Assembly (NCBI GenBank): GCA_016197365.1 | Contig: JACPVS010000010.1 | Coordinates: 186,001-250,000 of the forward strand | Origin: Mycolicibacterium cosmeticum | GTDB taxonomy: Bacteria > Actinomycetota > Actinomycetes > Mycobacteriales > Mycobacteriaceae | DNA length: 64,000 nucleotides | Reading direction: 5' to 3' | Part shown: one piece after another, positions 61,872 to 64,000 of the stretch | How the letters are laid out: each line of letters opens with the position of its first letter | Numbering within the stretch: the stretch's first letter is position 1 | Notes under the pieces: generated by a model | What the model saw: only the letters and a program-made list of their open reading frames with translations | Database searches by the model: none | Told to the model about the DNA's origin: nothing | Program-made: the position numbers and the translations under genes

Positions 61872-62927
61872 CTAGAGACGGCACCCAAGCAGAATCGGTT
61901 CGGGTGTGAGATCTATCCCGAATTGGTTGCACACCCCGTCCCGCACCGTCCTGGCCAGGGCGATCACGTCTGCCGAGGTGGCCCCGCCGCGGTTGGTGAG
62001 GGCCAGCGCATGTTTGGTGGACAACGCCGCCGCGGCGCCGGGACCTGGGAATCCCTTGCCGAAGCCGGCCTGCTCGACCAGCCAGCCGGCGGCCAGTTTC
62101 ACCCCGTCGGCCGCCGGATAGTTCGGCACCCGGCCCACGAATCCAGCCTGGATGCGCTCGAAGACCTCCGTCGCGACCACGGGGTTGGTGAAGAACGACC
62201 CGGCGCTCCAGGTGTCGTGATCGTGCGCGTCGAGCACCATGCCCTTGGCCGCGCGCAGCGCCAGCACGGCTTCCCGGACCCGCAGCGGATCGGTTCGCTC
62301 CCCCGGCGGCACCTCCAGCACCGTCGCGAGCTCGCCGTAGCGCAGGGGCGCGCTCCGCCCCGCGGCGTCCAGGGTGAACTCGACCTCCAGCACCACCGCG
62401 TCCGGCGAGTTCTTCAGCACGCTGTGCCGGTATCCGAAACCCAGCTCCGCCGGCGCCACCCAGCGGTCCGCCCCGGTGCGGCGGTCCAGCAGCCGGACCC
62501 GCGCGAGGGTGTCGGCCACCTCGGCGCCGTACGCGCCCACGTTCTGTACCGGCGTCGCCCCCGCCGACCCGGGAATACCGGACAGGCACTCCAGGCCGCC
62601 GAGGCCGTGCGCCAGGGAGGTCACCACCACGTCGTCCCACAGCGCGCCGGCCTCCGCCCGCACGGTCGCGTCGTGCACGGTGATCTCGGTGTTGGCCACG
62701 GCAACCACCGTCAGGCCGGTCAGATCGTCGGCCAGGACCACGTTCGAGCCGCCCGCGAGCACCAGGACATCCGGGGTGATCGGCAGTGCGCGCAGCACGT
62801 CGATCAGCTTGCCGGTGGTGTCGCAGGTGATCACGCGATCGGCGACGGGGCCGACCCGCAGCGTGGTCAGCGGCGCCAGCGGGACATCCCGGGCCACCGC
62901 CGCGCCCTCGAAAGACTCACTGACCAC
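61872..62927 (-). CDS. murB: UDP-N-acetylenolpyruvoylglucosamine reductase
   Basis: A GTG at 62927 gives 351 residues. Reduces UDP-GlcNAc-enolpyruvate to UDP-MurNAc with FAD. Marks: [40 protein letters not shown] (FAD site), [40 protein letters not shown], catalytic serine in [20 protein letters not shown] and the glutamate near the end in [15 protein letters not shown] 62954 is also open but would overlap the divergent start of the DUF2505 gene; the choice is uncertain. Shares cell-wall theme with the adjacent transpeptidase. Confidence 0.93.
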   Translation of the reverse strand: MVSESFEGAAVARDVPLAPLTTLRVGPVADRVITCDTTGKLIDVLRALPITPDVLVLAGGSNVVLADDLTGLTVVAVANTEITVHDATVRAEAGALWDDVVVTSLAHGLGGLECLSGIPGSAGATPVQNVGAYGAEVADTLARVRLLDRRTGADRWVAPAELGFGYRHSVLKNSPDAVVLEVEFTLDAAGRSAPLRYGELATVLEVPPGERTDPLRVREAVLALRAAKGMVLDAHDHDTWSAGSFFTNPVVATEVFERIQAGFVGRVPNYPAADGVKLAAGWLVEQAGFGKGFPGPGAAAALSTKHALALTNRGGATSADVIALARTVRDGVCNQFGIDLTPEPILLGCRL

Positions 62928-62952
62928 GGGGCATAACGGTAGCGTGGCTGCC

Positions 62953-63459
62953 ATGCCACGTTCATTCGACATGGCAGCCACCTACGAATGCACCGCCGGC
63001 CAGGTCCTCGCGGCGTTCTCCGAGAAGCCGTACTGGCTGACTCGGTTGGAGAAGTCCGGCTGCGATGAGACATCACTGGATGTCCTGGAGACCGCTGCCG
63101 ACGGCAGCATCGAGGTGGTCACCACCCAGACGGTCCGGCCCGCCAAGCTGCCCGCCGTCGTCACCCAGTTCCACCGGGGTGACCTCACCCTGCGCCGCGT
63201 GGAGCGCTGGACCGCGCCGGTCGACGGCCATTCTGCCGGGACCATAGACGGTGACCTGTTGGGCACCCCGGCGCGCGTCACCGCCACCGTGGCGCTGGCC
63301 GACACCGCGACCGGCGCCCGCGCCGACGTGCACGTCACCGTCGAGGTGAAGATCCCGCTGGTCGGCGGGAAATTGGAGAGCTTCCTCGGTGGCCAACTGG
63401 TCGACTTGCTGCGCCTGGAGCAGGTCTTCACCAGCAACTGGATCAAGGACCACGGCTGA
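62953..63459 (+). CDS. DUF2505 family protein (Rv0481c-like)
   Basis: 168 residues from ATG 62953 ([20 protein letters not shown]). A START/Bet v1-like hydrophobic-pocket fold is suggested by [63 protein letters not shown]2505 proteins are widespread in actinobacteria, with unknown ligand. Divergent from murB by about 25 bp and overlapping the next gene. Confidence 0.85.
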   Translation: MPRSFDMAATYECTAGQVLAAFSEKPYWLTRLEKSGCDETSLDVLETAADGSIEVVTTQTVRPAKLPAVVTQFHRGDLTLRRVERWTAPVDGHSAGTIDGDLLGTPARVTATVALADTATGARADVHVTVEVKIPLVGGKLESFLGGQLVDLLRLEQVFTSNWIKDHG

Positions 63460-64000
63460 ACAAGCCCATCGGCCATGCGACGCGGGGCACCACGGGATAC
63501 AACCGGCTGCGCCGCAGCGACCGCTGGCTGGTGTACTCCCCGGCAGTGCGCGCCGCGCTGCTGACCGCCGCCGAACCGTTGGTCGTCGACCTGGGCTACG
63601 GGGCGCTCCCGGTCACGACGGTCGAACTGGCGGCGCGGCTGCGGACGGTGCGCGTCGACGTCCGCGTCGTCGGCCTGGAGATCGATCCGCAGCGGGTGGC
63701 CACCGCCCGGGCGGCGAACACCGATGTCGAATTCGCCCTCGGCGGCTTCGAGTTGGCGGGCCTGCGGCCGGTGCTGGTGCGGGCGTTCAACGTGCTGCGC
63801 CAGTACCCCGTCGACGAGGTGGACGCCTCGTGGGCGCAGTTGCGCGGGCGGCTGGCCCCGGGCGGGCTGATCATCGACGGCACCTGCGACGAGGTGGGCC
63901 GGCGCTGCTGCTGGGTGCTGCTCGACGCGGCGGGGCCGGTCAGCCTGACGCTGGCGTGCGACCCGTTCGCCATCGAGCGTCCCTCGGATCTGGCCGAGCG
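63456..64000 (+). CDS. SAM-dependent methyltransferase, C-terminus cut off by the window
   Basis: An open frame runs to the window end: KPIGHATRGTTGYNRLRRSD, then LVVDLGYGALPVTTVELAAR (glycine-rich SAM loop), VVGLEIDPQRVATARAANT and LRQYPVDEVDASWAQLRGRL. The only start-like codon near the conserved N-terminus is CTG at 63456, which overlaps the DUF2505 stop (CTGA). No ATG, GTG or TTG fits before residue 25, so either CTG initiates or a small error exists. Substrate unknown. Confidence 0.72.
   Translation, partial: MNKPIGHATRGTTGYNRLRRSDRWLVYSPAVRAALLTAAEPLVVDLGYGALPVTTVELAARLRTVRVDVRVVGLEIDPQRVATARAANTDVEFALGGFELAGLRPVLVRAFNVLRQYPVDEVDASWAQLRGRLAPGGLIIDGTCDEVGRRCCWVLLDAAGPVSLTLACDPFAIERPSDLAE

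Noticed and set aside
1..64000. tRNA, rRNA, riboswitch, insertion sequence, integrase or attachment sites
   Set aside because: None was recognised on reading the intergenic stretches; the two accessory regions have no transposase or integrase genes or flanking target duplications that I can see.

Overview
The window looks like chromosome from a fast-growing mycobacterium (Mycolicibacterium type): very high GC, many GTG starts, ATGA/GTGA start-stop overlaps, and a gene order that (from memory of the M. tuberculosis map, not a search) follows the Rv0481c-Rv0535 block in reverse. The recognisable backbone is MTAP, menA, Rv0531/Rv0530A/Rv0530-like genes, the ResBC/CcdA/TlpA cytochrome c maturation genes, hemL, hemB-hemD-hemC-hemA, serB1, Rv0504c-like dehydratase, plsC-like, galE2-like, bL37, a BldC-type HTH gene, proC, Rv0499-Rv0495c, regX3-senX3, gpm1, mshA, Rv0485, Rv0484c, an L,D-transpeptidase, murB and Rv0481c.

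Layout. 1-11.5 kb: a cut-off membrane esterase, nitronate monooxygenase, MTAP, menaquinone prenyltransferase, then a tightly coupled minus-strand run (MinD-like ATPase, CcsB/ResC, ResB, CcdA, TlpA, phosphoglycerate-mutase-like, hemL). 11.6-20.1 kb: accessory region 1, a methyltransferase translationally coupled to a 2528-residue NRPS-PKS hybrid with domain order A-PCP-KS-AT-ACP-aminotransferase-C. 20.1-25.8 kb: small oxidoreductases, a TetR/DUF2236 pair and small membrane or secreted proteins. 25.8-30.8 kb: heme operon. 31-41 kb: conserved housekeeping genes. 41.3-53.4 kb: accessory region 2, a Wzx/Wzy-type polysaccharide locus. 53.6-64 kb: SenX3-RegX3 phosphate two-component system, glycolysis, mycothiol synthesis and cell-wall genes.

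The most interesting part is the polysaccharide locus. A polyprenyl glycosylphosphotransferase, flippase, polymerase, two GT4 glycosyltransferases, a beta-helix lipoprotein and a Wzz-like protein surround three genes that do not belong to ordinary capsule synthesis: a class II aminoacyl-tRNA-synthetase-like amino acid:[carrier protein] ligase, a dedicated 81-residue carrier protein, and a tandem double alpha/beta-hydrolase with non-standard nucleophile elbows. I infer a route that activates an amino acid on a carrier protein and uses it to decorate or process a surface glycan. A 9-bp element (ACTTTGCTA / GCAAAGTAA) recurs in the promoter regions of this locus.

The second candidate is the NRPS-PKS: by family logic it extends an amino acid with malonate, transaminates the beta-keto group to a beta-amino group, and ends in a condensation domain with no thioesterase. 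Its KS domain carries a perfect in-frame 36-bp tandem repeat whose core (GAGCGAAGCGAC) reappears twice in the hemA leader. A 29-bp tandem duplication of a terminator-like hairpin lies between the thioesterase and proC. No RNA genes, insertion sequences or CRISPR arrays were seen.
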